A stretch of 64,000 nt of DNA from Saccharum officinarum (GCA_020631735.1 CM036159.1:97766701-97830700); one strand, 5' to 3'. Counted from the first letter of the stretch, positions 45,821 through 58,481 are shown. The notes: a model not told the origin generated them from the sequence alone. Numbers and translations are program-made.

Positions 45821-48480
45821 AAAAGAAGAAGGATAACTCCTTACGCATGTGCGTGGATTATCGGCCACTGAATGCAGTGACAATTAAAAACAAGTATCCT
45901 CTTCCTCGGATTGATATCTTGTTTGACCAATTGTCCAAAGCCAAAGTGTTCTCTAAAATAGATCTGAGATCAGGGTACCACCAGATAAAGATTAGGCCGC
46001 AGGATGTGCCTAAGACTGCGTTCTCTACCAGATATGGTTTGTACGAGTATCTTGTCATGTCCTTCGGATTGACAAATGCTCCTGCATATTTTATGTACCT
46101 GATGAATTCAGTTTTCATGCCCGAGTTGGACAAGTTTGTGATAGTGTTCATTGATGACATACTGATATACTCAGAAAATGAAGAAGAACATGCGGAACAC
46201 CTCAGGATAGTCTTGACTAGACTCAGAGAACATCGACTGTATGCTAAGTTCAGCAAGTGTGAGTTCTGGCTTAGGACAGTTCCTTTTCTCGGCCACGTGT
46301 TGTCCGAAAATGGCATTTCTGTCGACCCCAGTAAGGTACAAGAGGTTATGAACTGGAAGTCACCAATTTCGGTTAACGAAGTTCGCAGTTTTCTTGGTTT
46401 AGCCGGTTACTACCGTCGCTTCATACCAGATTTCTCGAAGATTGCCAAACCAATGACAAGCCTGTTACAGAAGGATCATAAGTTTGTATGGACAGAGGAG
46501 TGCGAAGTGGCCTTCCGTAACTTGCGGATGTTGTTGACCACTGCTCCTGTTCTGGCCCAGCCAGATATAGAAAAGCCGTTTGATGTTTTCTGTGACGCAT
46601 CCAAGTATGGGTTAGGATGTGTGCTAATGCAAAATGGAAAAGTCGTTGCTTACGCCTCACGGCAATTGAGGAAGCATGAAGTTAACTACCCTACACATGA
46701 TTTAGAGCTTGCAGCAGTGGTGCATGCTCTAAAGATTTGGAGGCACTACCTGTTGGGTAATGTGTGTAACATCTTCACCGATCATAAGAGTCTCAAATAC
46801 ATCTTTACCCAATCTGAGTTGAACATGCGACAGCGGAGATGGTTAGAGTTGATAAAGGACTATAATCTGAACGTGCACTATCACCCTGGAAAGGCTAATG
46901 TAGTAGCAGATGCACTGAGCAGAAAATCCCATGCTATTGATGTGCAACCGTTGTTTGAAGAAGGGTTCAATTTGTTACATCCTGCTGTGTTGCATAATGT
47001 TCAGGTCAGTTGTACTCTGGAAAGCCAGATTATTGATGGTCAGAAAACAGATAAGGGAATCTTTCATATTAAAGAAAGGATGAAGAGAGAACCCACCAAA
47101 CACTTTCGATTGGATGACCAAGGAGTGTTATGGTTCAAGGATCGCCTGGTAGTACCTAAGGATAGAGAGCTTAAGAACAAGTTGATGGATGAGGCCCATC
47201 GTTCTAAGTTATCTATTCACCCCGGAAGTAGTAAAATGTACCAAGAGTTGCGACCCTGTTATTGGTGGACTAAGATGAAAAAGGAAATTGCAGCATACGT
47301 TGCTCGTTGCGACATGTGTTGTAGAGTTAAAGCTCTTCACATGAGACCTGCAGGACTTCTGCAACCCTTGTCGGTACCCGATTGGAAGTGGGACGATATA
47401 AGTATGGACTTTATCACTGGTCTCCCCACCACACAAAAAGGGCATGATTCTATTTGGGTAATAGTAGATCGTCTCACCAAGACAGCTCACTTTCTGCCTG
47501 TTAAGACGACATTCCGACCACCTCAATATGCAGAGAAGTACATTGCCGAGATTGTCCGATTGCACGGGATACCAAAAACGATTGTGTCCGATCGTGGTTC
47601 GCAGTTTACCTCTCACTTTTGGGAACATCTGCATCAAGGTTTGGGTACTAGTTTGATTCGTAGCACGGCTTACCACCCACAGACTGATGGGCAAACAGAA
47701 AGAGTTAATGCGGTACTAGAAGACATGCTTAGAGCTTGTGTACTATCATCCAGAGGCTCATGGGAATCCTGGTTACCGTTGGCAGAATTCGCTTACAATA
47801 ACAGTTACCAAGAGAGTATCAAGATGGCACCTTTTGAAGCCTTGTATGGCAGGAAGTGCAGGACACCGTTAAATTGGGTAGAGCCTGGAGAAAGAAGGTT
47901 TTATGGAATTGATTTTGTCGAGGAGGCAGAGAAAAAGGTCCGTGTTATCCAACAAAACATGCAAGCTGCACAGTCTCGTCAGAAGAGTTATGCAGACAAG
48001 AGAAGAAGAGCATTGGAGTTCCAAGTAGGTGACTATGTCTATTTGAAAGTTACCCCAATGAAGAAGAAACGGTTTGGAATCAAGAAGAAACTGTCTGCGA
48101 GATATATAGGACCATACCAGATCGTAGAGAAAAAGGGTCCCGTGGCGTACAAGTTGCAGTTACCAGAAGAGATGAGTTCGATATTTCCCGTTTTTCACGT
48201 ATCCCAACTGAAGAAGTGTCTGCGTGTTCCAGAGGAGAGGATAGAACCTCAGGGTATTCGGATCAAGGCAGACTTGGAGTATCGCGAGCAACCGGTTCGA
48301 GTCCTGGATACTAAGGACCGAGTCACTCGAAATAAAGTGGTCACAACCTACAAGATTCAATGGAGCCACCATGATGAGAGCGATGCTTCTTGGGAAACGG
48401 GAGAATATCTTCAAACCGCGTATAAAGCTTTTTACGATAAGTGGTTCGTAACTCAAAATCTCGGGACGAGATTCTTATAA
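45796..48480 (+). CDS. pol: Gypsy pol: RT, RNase H, integrase, chromodomain
   Basis: An 894-codon open frame whose true start lies upstream in the gag-protease frame. [13 protein letters not shown] near 45840 and the polymerase core FIDD near 46150 (in place of YVDD). RNase [16 protein letters not shown] near 46583, with the [17 protein letters not shown] block. Integrase: HHCC zinc finger around 47215-47330, catalytic D in SMDFITGLP near 47407, D in VSDRGSQF near 47590 and E in DGQTERVN near 47690. The tail includes a GPY-type module (RYIGPYQIV) and a chromodomain ([17 protein letters not shown]) near 48350. No internal stop within this frame. It acts in copying and inserting the element's cDNA. 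Confidence 0.92.
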   Translation: MGMPALFVKKKKDNSLRMCVDYRPLNAVTIKNKYPLPRIDILFDQLSKAKVFSKIDLRSGYHQIKIRPQDVPKTAFSTRYGLYEYLVMSFGLTNAPAYFMYLMNSVFMPELDKFVIVFIDDILIYSENEEEHAEHLRIVLTRLREHRLYAKFSKCEFWLRTVPFLGHVLSENGISVDPSKVQEVMNWKSPISVNEVRSFLGLAGYYRRFIPDFSKIAKPMTSLLQKDHKFVWTEECEVAFRNLRMLLTTAPVLAQPDIEKPFDVFCDASKYGLGCVLMQNGKVVAYASRQLRKHEVNYPTHDLELAAVVHALKIWRHYLLGNVCNIFTDHKSLKYIFTQSELNMRQRRWLELIKDYNLNVHYHPGKANVVADALSRKSHAIDVQPLFEEGFNLLHPAVLHNVQVSCTLESQIIDGQKTDKGIFHIKERMKREPTKHFRLDDQGVLWFKDRLVVPKDRELKNKLMDEAHRSKLSIHPGSSKMYQELRPCYWWTKMKKEIAAYVARCDMCCRVKALHMRPAGLLQPLSVPDWKWDDISMDFITGLPTTQKGHDSIWVIVDRLTKTAHFLPVKTTFRPPQYAEKYIAEIVRLHGIPKTIVSDRGSQFTSHFWEHLHQGLGTSLIRSTAYHPQTDGQTERVNAVLEDMLRACVLSSRGSWESWLPLAEFAYNNSYQESIKMAPFEALYGRKCRTPLNWVEPGERRFYGIDFVEEAEKKVRVIQQNMQAAQSRQKSYADKRRRALEFQVGDYVYLKVTPMKKKRFGIKKKLSARYIGPYQIVEKKGPVAYKLQLPEEMSSIFPVFHVSQLKKCLRVPEERIEPQGIRIKADLEYREQPVRVLDTKDRVTRNKVVTTYKIQWSHHDESDASWETGEYLQTAYKAFYDKWFVTQNLGTRFL

Positions 48481-48490
48481 GGGGGAGGGC
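48481..48490 (+). other. Polypurine tract
   Basis: GGGGGAGGGC directly after the pol stop and directly before the LTR start TGTAACACCC. Second-strand DNA synthesis would prime here. Confidence 0.8.
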
Positions 48491-51400
48491 TGTAACACCC
48501 CTGGGTGTTAAGCATGCATTATCATTCAAAGCATAAGCATTCAGCATCATTGCATGATTAACATTAATTGATTTGTAGCTCTTTCAAATTTAATGGGAAA
48601 AACAAATAAATGGGAACCCTAATTTTGGTATGAGTGTTAAAAAGTTGGTGAACTTTTGAGAAGTAGCAATTTTAAATAATCTAGAATAAATCAACTTGAT
48701 TATTGGAGCAAAATTTTGAATTCAAGTTTTCCTCAAATTCTGTTTTAAAAATATTCTAAGTAAATGAGTTTTTGATTTTAAAATTAGCTTTAAATCTCAA
48801 ATTCAAAATCTATTGAGAATTTTGAAAAGTGCTCTATATGAAAGTTGTAGAGAATAAAATTTTGAACAACTTTTATTTTGGGCCAAATTTCTGAAAACCT
48901 CTTTTTCATCTCCAAATTCAATTTTGAAACAAATAATTAAATCTGGAAAATAATTTGAAAAAGAAAAATCAGATTTTCGCCTTAGTGGGCTTCGGCTTCC
49001 CTTTCGGCCCAGCCTCGCTGGCGGCCCGGCCCGCGCCCGCGTCGTCTCCCTCCCGCCCCCGCGCGCGCGCCCGCGCGTGGCGTCGTGGCGCCGCGGCAGC
49101 GCTCGGTCGCCGCGTGGCCGCACGCCGTCGGAGCTGCGCGACACGCGCCCCTGTGGCCCCCGCAGCGTCCGCGCCCGCTTACCCCCCTCCGCGCGCTCGT
49201 CCTCCTCGGATTGCCCCTCCATTCTCTCCCTCGCCCGCCCGCAGCAGCAGCAGCAGAGCTCCGCCTCGCCATCGCCGGCTCCCGAGCTCCGCAACCGCCT
49301 TAGCCGCCGCTCCGGCTCACCGCCTCCGCCTCCGTCTTCACCCTCGCTGCGCCTTGTCGTTGCGCGTCCGGTGCTCGCCACAGCCCGCCAGGATTCGGCC
49401 TCCCTCCGCGGTAATAGCTCGCCGGAGTTCCGGCCGAGCTCACCGGAGCAACCCGCTCCGTGGGCCGCACCCCTCCACGCCACTTCTCGCCCACTTCTCG
49501 AGCGCACGAGCACCGCACTTGCACCACGAGTCTCACTGACCTCACCGCGCGGCTCCTCTCGGTCGGAGTTGGCCGGCCGACGGCATCCCGCGCCACCGAG
49601 CCGCCATGCACGCCGGCGAGCTCGATGCCGAGCTCGTCTGGCCACCCACTGGGCACCACTGGGTTCGCGTCGGTGAGAGGAGCACGATGGTGCCCTCCCC
49701 ATCGTCGGAGGACTCGCCGGCGGCGAGATCCCGGCGGTCTGCGCCGCCCCTGACCGACTGCGGCTGACGGGTGGGCCCGTCTGACCCATGGGTCCCGCCT
49801 GTCTGTCTCAGTGTTTCGGTTTCGGGTGTCACAGCGGGGTGCACGTAGCGTTTAAAGCCAGTTTTGATTTTCGGTTTTAAAGAAATTGATTTCCAGAAAA
49901 TCTGAAAAAGGCTTCTAAAAATTGTATCTCAAGTTTTATAGCTCCAAAAATCATGAAACAAATTGTGAAATGTTCCTTTTGAATAGATCTACAGTTTAAA
50001 AATATCTCATGTGATTTTTGTGACACTCTACTGTGCATTTTTATTTAATTGTTATAAATGCTGATATCTTAGAAAAAGTGTAGTAAATAAAATAATAAAG
50101 GGAAAAATGTGATTCTTGTGGCATTAATCTTTAATTGTGATATACTTTCTAGGAAAAATATTAGTGAAGCATGTTCTGTGGAAAAATGTTGAAGTGTAGT
50201 TCAAATGCTTTTAATCAGTAATATCTGTTATTTTTATTATAGAGAAAAATTTGTATACAACATACATCTGATAATTTTTGTAGTATGTTGGTTTACTGTT
50301 AGTAACCTAAGAAAATTGTGAAATCTGTTGTTTGACACTTTTTCTAGTATAAAATAAATTCATGCTCACAATTAGACTATAGCTTGTTTATTTTGTACAG
50401 GCAGTTTTACTTGTGCAATTCTCATGAAAATTTAGTGGTAGGTTAGTTAGGGTAAGAGTAGTCTACTGTAATTTTTGTAGATTTTTATCTACACCAGAGA
50501 TAGGTGTTGTTGTGTAACCCTAGCTAAATAGGAAATAAAAGATTATTCTTTATGAGAAATTGAGAGAAATAAAATATGTTTGGTGTATCTTTGAAGCATC
50601 ATTATGCCTTGCTGATGTTATGGATGAGCTAGGTTGGTAAGCTTTGGTAGCTTAGGTTCAATTGTATGTGTAGATGGTAGCCTAACTAATAGAAGGATAA
50701 GGTGTATGTTTTAGGTTACATGTTCTTGGATGATGTTGACTACCTTGTAGAAGAAATAATTATGTTCAAACTACTCATTACATGTGCTCATCTGCATCTC
50801 ATGTCATCAAAGCACTCCACCGCAATTAGATGCATTCTTCACATGTTTCCTTATGCACTTGCATCATACAGGATCGCAGGAGGAGTTGCAGGCAGCAGTT
50901 CCGGAGGAGCAGGCTTGGACGGATCAGCAGGAACCCCAGGCACAGGAGGTGCCCGAGGAGGAAGAGTCAGGCGAGGAACTGCCAGAGTGCGTCGATCACC
51001 ACCCTAGTTCGTTCGAAAAAGGCAAGCCCCGGAGCATTTTAAGCCTCCTAAATTTATAAAAAGTTATTTCTTAATGCATGAGTCGTAGTTATATATTGTT
51101 GCATTAAGTTATAGGAGTTGAATGAAACCGTTGTTGCATTACTATCCTTGTCCACCAGATTACTGTTACCTTATTAGGTCAGGATCGAGTAAATTGCTTA
51201 GCCATGCTTAGACCGGTAAAAGTCGGGTGATTGCCTGTCACCTGCGAGCTATAGGTGAATACCTGGCTATGGTTAGCAGTATTGGGAATCTTGATAAGTA
51301 ACCAAGTGTTAATGGATAAACGGAGACCAGGCGGAGTCTTATAGGGTTTTGGACTATAGTGATTCCGTCTGTGTCGATTAAGGACCGATCGTTGCTCGTC

Positions 51401-52512
51401 CCTCTTGTCATGTTGAACGCATGCCTCACATTTAGCTGGCCGAATAAAGTACCTTTCGACCGCGAAGCTAGCGACACTTTTTGAGCCGGGATAAACTCGG
51501 GTTGGCAGACTGGCGTTGAAGGAGGTGTACGGGGACGCGAAGAGTGAGCCCAAGGTGCGTCCTGGCAGTCGGGCGGTCCCTGGGTAGTGCGATCCATGAT
51601 TGTTATCCCGCGGCTTCTTGGAAAGTGTCATTGGTGATCTACGCAACCCTGACGGGGGAAGCATGGTTTGTGTGAGGAATAAATCTCCAGCTGGATAGGA
51701 ATTCGATTCGAATCGCCGTCGCTCCCGGTTAGTGAGCACTTGACTCGAGCTATGGCATCGTAGTATTAATGATGGAACACGGATGGTTATGTGTATAATG
51801 TTGGAAATGCTAAACCTGAGATGGTAACCTTTGATGTTAATGGTTAATCAAGTGATTGCTTTAGCATAGGTGCTTACCTGGATTGAATAGGTTATAGTAA
51901 ATATGATGCAAAAAGGACTTAAATGAGTTTACTCATAACAACTGGTGCTTTTCGCAAAGGAGTCAAGCCAATCCAGTTTTCATAGCCTTGCATGCTCCTT
52001 GGTGTCATGTTATTTCTGGTTTTTGACGGGTAAGTCTAGCTGAGTACATTCTCGTACTCAGGGCGTTGTTCCCATTGTTGTTGCAGATGGTCAGATGTAC
52101 TACGGGTACTGCTCCAACTGTCTGTATCCGGCGATGGGTGACAACTAGGACCTTGGGCAAGGGTCTTTCTGTTAGTCTTATCTACTGCTTTTGTGGACCA
52201 TGACTATCGACTGGCACTGTAACTAAACTAAGTGTGTGTGCGTAAAGTTATTTGCTTCCGCTACTTTATGTTAGACTATGTTGTAATAACTTCTATTTCC
52301 GAACTCCGATGTATCTTACCTTTATGATCAGATTTATGTATCGTGTGAATTGTGGCTGCTAAATCAGTACGATCTTGGTTGTATGTTAGTGGTTTTGAAA
52401 TCCTTCGGGATTTCACGGAATCTCGAGTTATACGGGCTTAAGTTTGTTAAATTAACCGCCTTGGTGGAAGATTTTCTTACTTAATTTCGTATAATTACGT
52501 TGATCCGTTACA
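48491..52512 (+). repeat. 3' LTR of the chromovirus (4022 bp)
   Basis: Starts TGTAACACCC and ends CCGTTACA (TGTAAC...GTTACA), preceded by a polypurine tract. It aligns in reverse orientation with the solo LTR at 35394-39445. It contains a GC-rich island around 49000-49830 and AT-rich flanks. Long apparent reading frames in the GC island on both strands are treated as compositional artefacts. Confidence 0.9.
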
Positions 52513-52806
52513 GAAAAGTCGCAGGATGATGAGCCGGTTGCTCACCTAGTCACCTTGGTAGCGCAAATTTCATTTAGCTTTTCGTGTAGCGCGAATTTCA
52601 CTTGGCGCCAAGACTGAGAGGATGCTTTCATTTAGCTTGTTGATGAAGCCGGACGTCACTAAGTTGAAGAATTTGCCCACGACACTATGTCGTGTCTCAT
52701 GGAGATACCATGATGTCTATTCACCGATTTTTAAGAAATAAATAATATTAAGATTATTTACACATTTTTGACATGCACTTTCAATATATGATGTACATAA
52801 ATTTAT

Positions 52807-52922
52807 CCTGTTCGCTTGAGCTTATCGGCCAAATCAATCAGTCATTCAGCAGTATTTTTCTCTCGCAACAAATCAGCAAACATTACTTTCAGACATGACT
52901 TCTCAACCAAGTGAACAGGGCG
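52807..52922. mobile_element. Short hAT-type MITE
   Basis: About 116 bp with inverted ends CCTGTTCGCTTGAG and CCAAGTGAACAGGGCG, typical of a short non-autonomous family in grasses. No convincing target duplication. Related to the half copy at 6612-6675. Confidence 0.5.
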
Positions 52923-53559
52923 TAGTTCAATAAAAGTCATTTTGTGCCTTTTCATTGGTCAGAAAGATTTAAAATATGTAGACTGCGCAATGTTTGCCGA
53001 CGTATTTGGTTGCCCCATTTAGTTTGTAATAATCAAAGTATCCAGACTATTTAATATTGAGAGAATTATCTATTTGGCACCGAAACACATCAGTCTTCCA
53101 TACAAGGCACCGAAAATTTTGAACTTTCTTATCTAGCACTAACTTGAAAATTCCTTCCGTAAATAGCACTACTGTCCATTTCAGCCATCCATCTGTTAGT
53201 TGACTCCTTAACCATGTTAGTTTTTGTTTAGAACACAACTGCAAAAATTATTAGCCGTGACCTTTCAAAATGGCCCTCGGAGGTGGGCAGCATTTTCAAC
53301 CGCCTCGATTAATAGTAGGCATTAACCGAGGCGGTCATTTTTTATTAACCGAGACTGTTGCCAAAAACCGCCTCGCAAAATTAATTAACTAAGGCAGACA
53401 CCTTAAAATGTCCGCCTCAGTTAATTCCGATTAACCGAGGCTGTTGTTCTAACGCAAACGTAACCGAGGCGGGCACGCTATAAGGCCCGCCTCGGTTAAT
53501 ACTTGCCCATCTCAGAGCCCAAACAACCCATCTCGGCCCGATAACACGCTCATCATTAT

Positions 53560-53578
53560 ACACACACACACACACACA
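53560..53578. repeat. Dinucleotide (AC)n microsatellite
   Basis: Nineteen bases of alternating AC within the CACTA element, between its left subterminal repeats and its GC-rich core. Confidence 0.95.
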
Positions 53579-53738
53579 AAACTTAGCCTTTAGGGTTTCA
53601 TTCCCACCCATCCACTCCTCTCTCCACACTGGCCCTCCCTCTCGTGCCCATCTCCCTTCCCTCACGCCCGACGTCGCGCCCCTCTCCCTTCCCTCGCGCC
53701 CGTGCCCCCACTCCCTCTCTAGCAGCGCCGGCCTCCTC

Positions 53739-54180
53739 CCCTCCCTCCCTCCATGGCTCCAGGCGACTCGAATCTCGTGGGGAGGAAGCCCCAGGCAGCG
53801 GATCCGGCAGGATGGTGCCCGGCGGTGCGGATCTTGCCCACCCCCGCGCTTCTCCCCTCCCTCCCTCCATGGCTCCAGGAGGCGCGGCTCATGGGGAGGA
53901 AGCCCCAGGCGACGGATCCGGCGGGATGGTGCCCGGCCGCATGGATCCGGCCCACCTCCTGGGCTCCTTCCCTCCCTCCCTCCATGCTCCAGGCAGCGCG
54001 GATCTGGCGGGGTGGAGGCCATCACCGGTGGATCTGGCGGGATGGAGCCCACCAGCGGTGGATGCGGCTCGCACCCTGGCCTCCTCCCCTTTCCCCCTCA
54101 TCCCCTCCCTCCATGGCCCACAGCGGCGCGGATCTGGCGAGGAGGAGGCCACCGGCGGCGGATCCGGCGGTTCCGCCCCG
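53739..54180. repeat. Degenerate minisatellite, about four units of ~115-130 bp
   Basis: Units begin with a CCCTCCCTCCATGGC-type stretch (about 53739, 53856, 53969 and 54100) and continue with GGGGAGGAAGCC..., GGATCCGGCGGGATGG... blocks. Open frames on both strands (up to 211 codons) arise from the high GC and the repetition, and I do not call them genes. Confidence 0.7.
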
Positions 54181-54639
54181 TGAGCTGGGAACGGGCTCAT
54201 CGGTGGGCCTAGGAATTGGCTCACCGGCGGGCTCACAGATTTTTTTTGTTTTTTTTTCATTGTATTAACCGAGGCAGGCAGCAAACCACCTCGGAAGAGG
54301 TCACATGAACCATGACCTTTGATCAAGGCGGTTGCAAAAACCGCCTCGGTAAAGCCATTCTGCCCGCCTCGGTTAAATTTTTTTGTAGTAGTGGAAGTAC
54401 CAAAATGCCCCTCTGCTTATGTGCTTGCACGCATGAAGGAACTCGCGCACGGGCAGACAACCTCCCCTACACCTCCGTCACTCCCAACTTCCTCTCTAAA
54501 AAAAGGAAAAAGGCTACATGACCCCCTCAACTATCAAGGGTGGACTACTTCACCCCCAAACTATAAAATTGCTATTCTACCCTCTGAACTTTTCAAAATC
54601 GGTCAAATAAACTTCCAAGGGGTTTTTGACAGTGGTTTT

Positions 54640-54940
54640 GCTACAATAGAATGGTTTTGTATTTTTCTTTTTTATTTATTTCGGCTGAATCTTTAAAATA
54701 TCATAGTAAATCATAGAAAATAAACCCAATTTTGTTGGACTCCACATGAGTAGATCTATACAGTGAACATATAATATGATATGCTTTAGTACAGAGTTTT
54801 TGTTGTAGCTTTAGATCTATGCTTTTCTGTAATTAATTAAAATAATTCATAGCTGCAATTTCTATGGTCCAATTGTGGTAAAAAAATTTATGATGGGCTA
54901 ACTATTGTATGCTTGAAGTGCAGTAAAAATTTCATACTCA
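54640..54940. repeat. AT-rich repeat, pairs with 59120-59420
   Basis: About 300 bp with phrases (AATCATAGAAAATAAA, GACTCCACATGAGTAGATC, TTTAGATCTATG) that recur in order, diverged, at 59120-59420. It belongs to an unclassified dispersed repeat. Confidence 0.5.
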
Positions 54941-54989
54941 TCGGATCATACTCGTCTGTGGTCTGCAATCGAATCAAGGGGTGACGCGC

Positions 54990-55670
54990 AACCAGGGCGC
55001 GACGGCCAACGCACGGCCGAGCCGGTAGGGAGCGCGGCGGCCCAGCCCTACAGGCAGCGGACAGGAGCACCACAGCGCTCCTGGCATCGAGCAGACGGTG
55101 GCCACCATGCGTGAGCAGAGCGCTATCGCCCCCACGAGCTTCGAGCGGCATGAGGAGCAAGCAGATCGACAAGGTGCGCCCTTTCCTCCTCCCTAGCTCC
55201 TTTTCTTGCCGTTATCCAGGATGGAGGTTTGGTTTGAGCGACGGCGGTGGATATGGCCTGCTGGTGCGGCTTCTCATACCAACTGATGATTTGTGTTGTA
55301 TCTCATATTGATGTTTGAATGTATGCGATTTTGGTCTATACTTTGTTTTTTTTCTCCAGGCAAATTGTAGATTTCTATGTGTTGCGAATCAGATTACTAC
55401 TTCACCATATATATTTTGATTTTTGTGCCCTGCTGGTGTTCGATGAATTCACATGTTGTTGATAGTTTGAATGAATGGCTCTATCCATGACTGAAGCCAA
55501 GGTGTTTGTTGAAATGCATAGCTCGTCTGCTAGTTGCTAAGATTTTCAGTGCAATATGTGGGATTCATAGCTAAGGTGCTAAGTTTTGGCCCGCTGCAGT
55601 AAGGCGTTGCATCCAGGGCAAGAAGGCCATCGTCTTGCTGCAATCTTGCACTGCTTTAGTTATTCGTGCT
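54990..55670. other. Intergenic, repeat-derived, no gene recognised
   Basis: A GC-rich patch (54990-55160) followed by AT-rich sequence. I see no domain in any frame. Confidence 0.4.
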
Positions 55671-57320
55671 TCTTTTTATACATTATTTGAAAAAAAATCT
55701 ATACATTATTGGAGCACATTTTTATACATTATCGGAGCATATTTCTATACATTATTATTGGTTGCAGGTGAAGCGGCATCACTAATTGCTGAGAATCTTC
55801 TGGTGGCCATGTACAGTGACCGTGACGGCCCCTGCTTCCACCTGGTGGCACCCCCTGCCACGACGCCCCTCCCCTCTATCCTACTGATGGCGACGACGAC
55901 CCTTTCCGCTTGCGGATCCAACCTCGCCTTTCGTCTGGGTCGCAGCAAGGTTTTATGTGCATTTTAATTTTTTTATTTCTATGCATCTTGAACCAACCAT
56001 ATAAGCAAGCAACCATTGGTTTTTGCATGAACAAGAATGGTTTCTATATAGTCGAGAGGAAGTAGTTGCTTCTTATGACATAGTTGCTATGCCATGTTTT
56101 AATTCGATTTGGTCGCAGCTTTGCAGGAACATGGGTTTGCGGCAAATGAAGAGCTAGCAGTGCAAGCAATCATGGTTTTCTATGTAATATGGATGCGTCC
56201 ATTTAGAGACAATTTGTTTCTATGCTTGCATAGATAAGTTTTTATGCATAGCAATTATGATTTGGCAATCTGACTAAATAAAATATTTATTTATGATGGT
56301 CAGTGGCGCAGTGCAGGTTTCTAAAAAATACTATATAAATAATGATTCTCGCAGTTTGTTTTCACGTACTTTGATTTTTTATTTCCATGCTTCTTGAGCC
56401 AACAGTGTAAGCAAGAAATCATCTGGAATTCTATACAATGATGGACCACATTTTATATATTGTTGGAACTCAATTTTATACATTATTGGAGCGCATTTAT
56501 ATTTAATGTCGAAACACATTTCTATACATTGTATTAATAGTTATCCATGCATTCTTGGAAGACTTCTATACATCATTGGAGGTCGCGGCGCCAGCTCTCT
56601 AGCGCCTCTCCTAGCCCTGCCCATGGTGGAATGGTCCTCCCCCGATCTACAGTGGCCTCCAACCCTCGACGGCGTCATGGCGACCGTGTGGACGACGGTG
56701 GCGTCGCATCAGCCGCTAGGACCACTATTGCGTGGTGTAGGCCGCTCGGACGGTGACTGCGTCGCGTCGGCTTGCTACTTGACGGCCTAGGTGACTTTGG
56801 GATAGGGTTGGGTGGCCTAGACAGCATTGGTCATCTGGATTTTTTTTGCAAGCATAGGTTTCTAAAACTATGATTTCAAATATGTTGGATGATTTCTATG
56901 CTTAGTTGCATAAGTTTCCACACTAGTCAAATTCATCTTCATAGTTTTGTTTGTTGATTTTGTGTTCCTATATGCTTTGTGTGCATAAGTTCCCTTGGCC
57001 CCTTCCCCAACATTTCCGGCAACGGCAGCGATGCCTCTTCATTATTTTTTGTTGATTTTGTGTTTGTATGCTTGTGTGCATAAGTTTCTATGCATGGCTA
57101 AACTATAACATGATATGCATTCTATACATTATTACAATAAATTTGTATACATTGTTGGAGCGTGTACTGCCACACAATTATATACATGGTTAGAGAACTC
57201 TTCTATACATTGTTAGAACTCTTTGATATACATTATTGGAACAATTATCTGTTAGCTTTTATATAATTTTATACATTGTTGGTACATAATTCTATACATT
57301 TTTGGAGCTAGCAGTTTTTA
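55670..57320. repeat. Block of dispersed TATACATTATTGGAGC-type repeats
   Basis: More than a dozen variants of TATACATT(A/G)TTGGAGC are spread through the block, often 20-40 bp apart (for example around 55700-55760, 56450-56580 and 57120-57310), with GC-rich islands between clusters (55780-55950 and 56580-56790). No known element type recognised and no complete gene. Confidence 0.65.
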
Positions 57321-58370
57321 TGCGATTTTTATGCGGTAACAAAATTAATTTTTATTCATCAAACTATTAATTTCTATGCAAAGTCAGCATCAAAAATGTT
57401 TCTGTGTATCTTGACCATTGATTCTATGAATCCAATCGTCCATTTCATATTTCAAATTTTGGAGAAAACGAGATCGTCTTCATGTTTTATGTGTGTGGTC
57501 CCCATGTTCTATGCGGTCCCCATATTTCAATTGTTCCCATGTCAATTACACATCCTCATATTGGGAAGCATGATATTGGTGGAGGCAATCGCGGTTATGT
57601 TAGGTGGAATGTCCATCTCGTAGAGAGGTTTTTACGCAGCAATAAAATTAATTTTTATTCATTCAACCACTAATTCGTATGCAACGTAGCACCAAAAACC
57701 TTTATGCGCATATTGACCATTTATTATTTACACCTAATCGGCTATCATGTGCCAGGATTCAAATTTCAAATTTCGAAGAAGACAAGGTCGTCTTCATGTG
57801 GAGATGTTTTTATGCGGTAACAAAATTAATTTTTATTCATCCAACCACTAATTTCTATTCAACGTCAGTGCCAAAAACTTTTCTACGTATCTTGACCAAT
57901 GATTCTATGCATCCAATCGACCATTACGTGTCACGATTCCAATTTTTAAAAACACGAGGTTGTCTCCATGTTTCTATACTCTTACTCATAAGATCTATTC
58001 GTAGACGGATCCATAAAATTCTACGTCATAATGCGTAAAATTATGAATTTTAAATATTTTAAAAAATATATTTACAATGGATCTTAAATTCGTGCACAAA
58101 AATATCAGGAGTTCAATGGTGAGATCCATTTTTGAATCAGATGTTTCATTGAGAAATTATCATGAAAAATGGAAAAAATTAAAATGGATGCGCGTATGCA
58201 GCTTGTGTCAGCCGGCGTCAGCCGCTGTCAGGTGTACTCCAGATTGCGGAGAGGTTTTTATGCTATAATCAATTAATTTTAATTCATGCAACTACTAGAT
58301 TTTATGCATTGTCACGATAAAAACCATTTTGCGCAGTGTGAACTAAAATTTTATGCGTCTCATCGGTTGG
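57320..58370. repeat. Four diverged copies of a ~170 bp unit
   Basis: Units begin TTTTTATGCGGTAACAAAATT or a variant, near 57332, 57627, 57807 and 58253. They share AATTTTTATTCATCCAACCAC, a GTATCTTGACCA-type block and a GAGGTCGTCTTCATG-type ending. The fourth is truncated. Spacing is irregular, so this is an interrupted array. Confidence 0.7.
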
Positions 58371-58481
58371 GTCCCCAGGGGTCCCCACCTACGCACACAT
58401 CAGCTTCGTGGGGGACTGGGTGGAGTGACTAGCTGGGGCTTCCAATACCTATTTGTAGCCATGGGCTCCCAATAGCTCAGC

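Larger units (their letters stand above)
42954..52512 (+). mobile_element. Ty3/Gypsy chromovirus, Tekay/Del-like, lacking its 5' LTR
   Basis: After the gap the plus strand shows, in order, an acidic coiled-coil ORF, gag with zinc knuckle, aspartic protease, reverse transcriptase, RNase H, integrase with C-terminal chromodomain, a purine-rich tract, and a 4022 bp LTR. Integrase after RNase H defines Ty3/Gypsy; the chromodomain and very long LTR indicate a Tekay/Del-type chromovirus. The chromodomain is thought to steer integration into heterochromatin. At least four frameshifts make this copy non-functional as read. The pentamer after the LTR is GAAAA, but the matching left flank is not visible. 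Confidence 0.9.
53234..54393. mobile_element. Non-autonomous CACTA (En/Spm) element
   Basis: 1160 bp. The right end is TTTTTTTGTAGTAGTG, the inverse of a CACTACTACAAAAAA terminus. The left end, CACAACTGCAAAAATTATT, is a mutated match. GAA flanks both ends (53231-53233 and 54394-54396), the 3 bp duplication expected of CACTA transposases. Both subterminal zones carry many direct and inverted copies of CCGCCTCGGTTAA, the presumed transposase binding repeat. The core (53590-54240) is GC-rich, with a degenerate minisatellite and no transposase. Confidence 0.88.

Noticed and set aside
48803..49789. A 328-codon minus-strand frame in the 3' LTR
   Set aside because: Arg/Gly/Ala-rich composition with no domain. 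It is due to the GC-rich LTR island and is antisense to the element.
53417..54268. Overlapping frames up to 211 codons inside the CACTA element on both strands
   Set aside because: They result from a GC-rich minisatellite, are proline/glycine/arginine-rich, and match no transposase or host domain that I can recognise.
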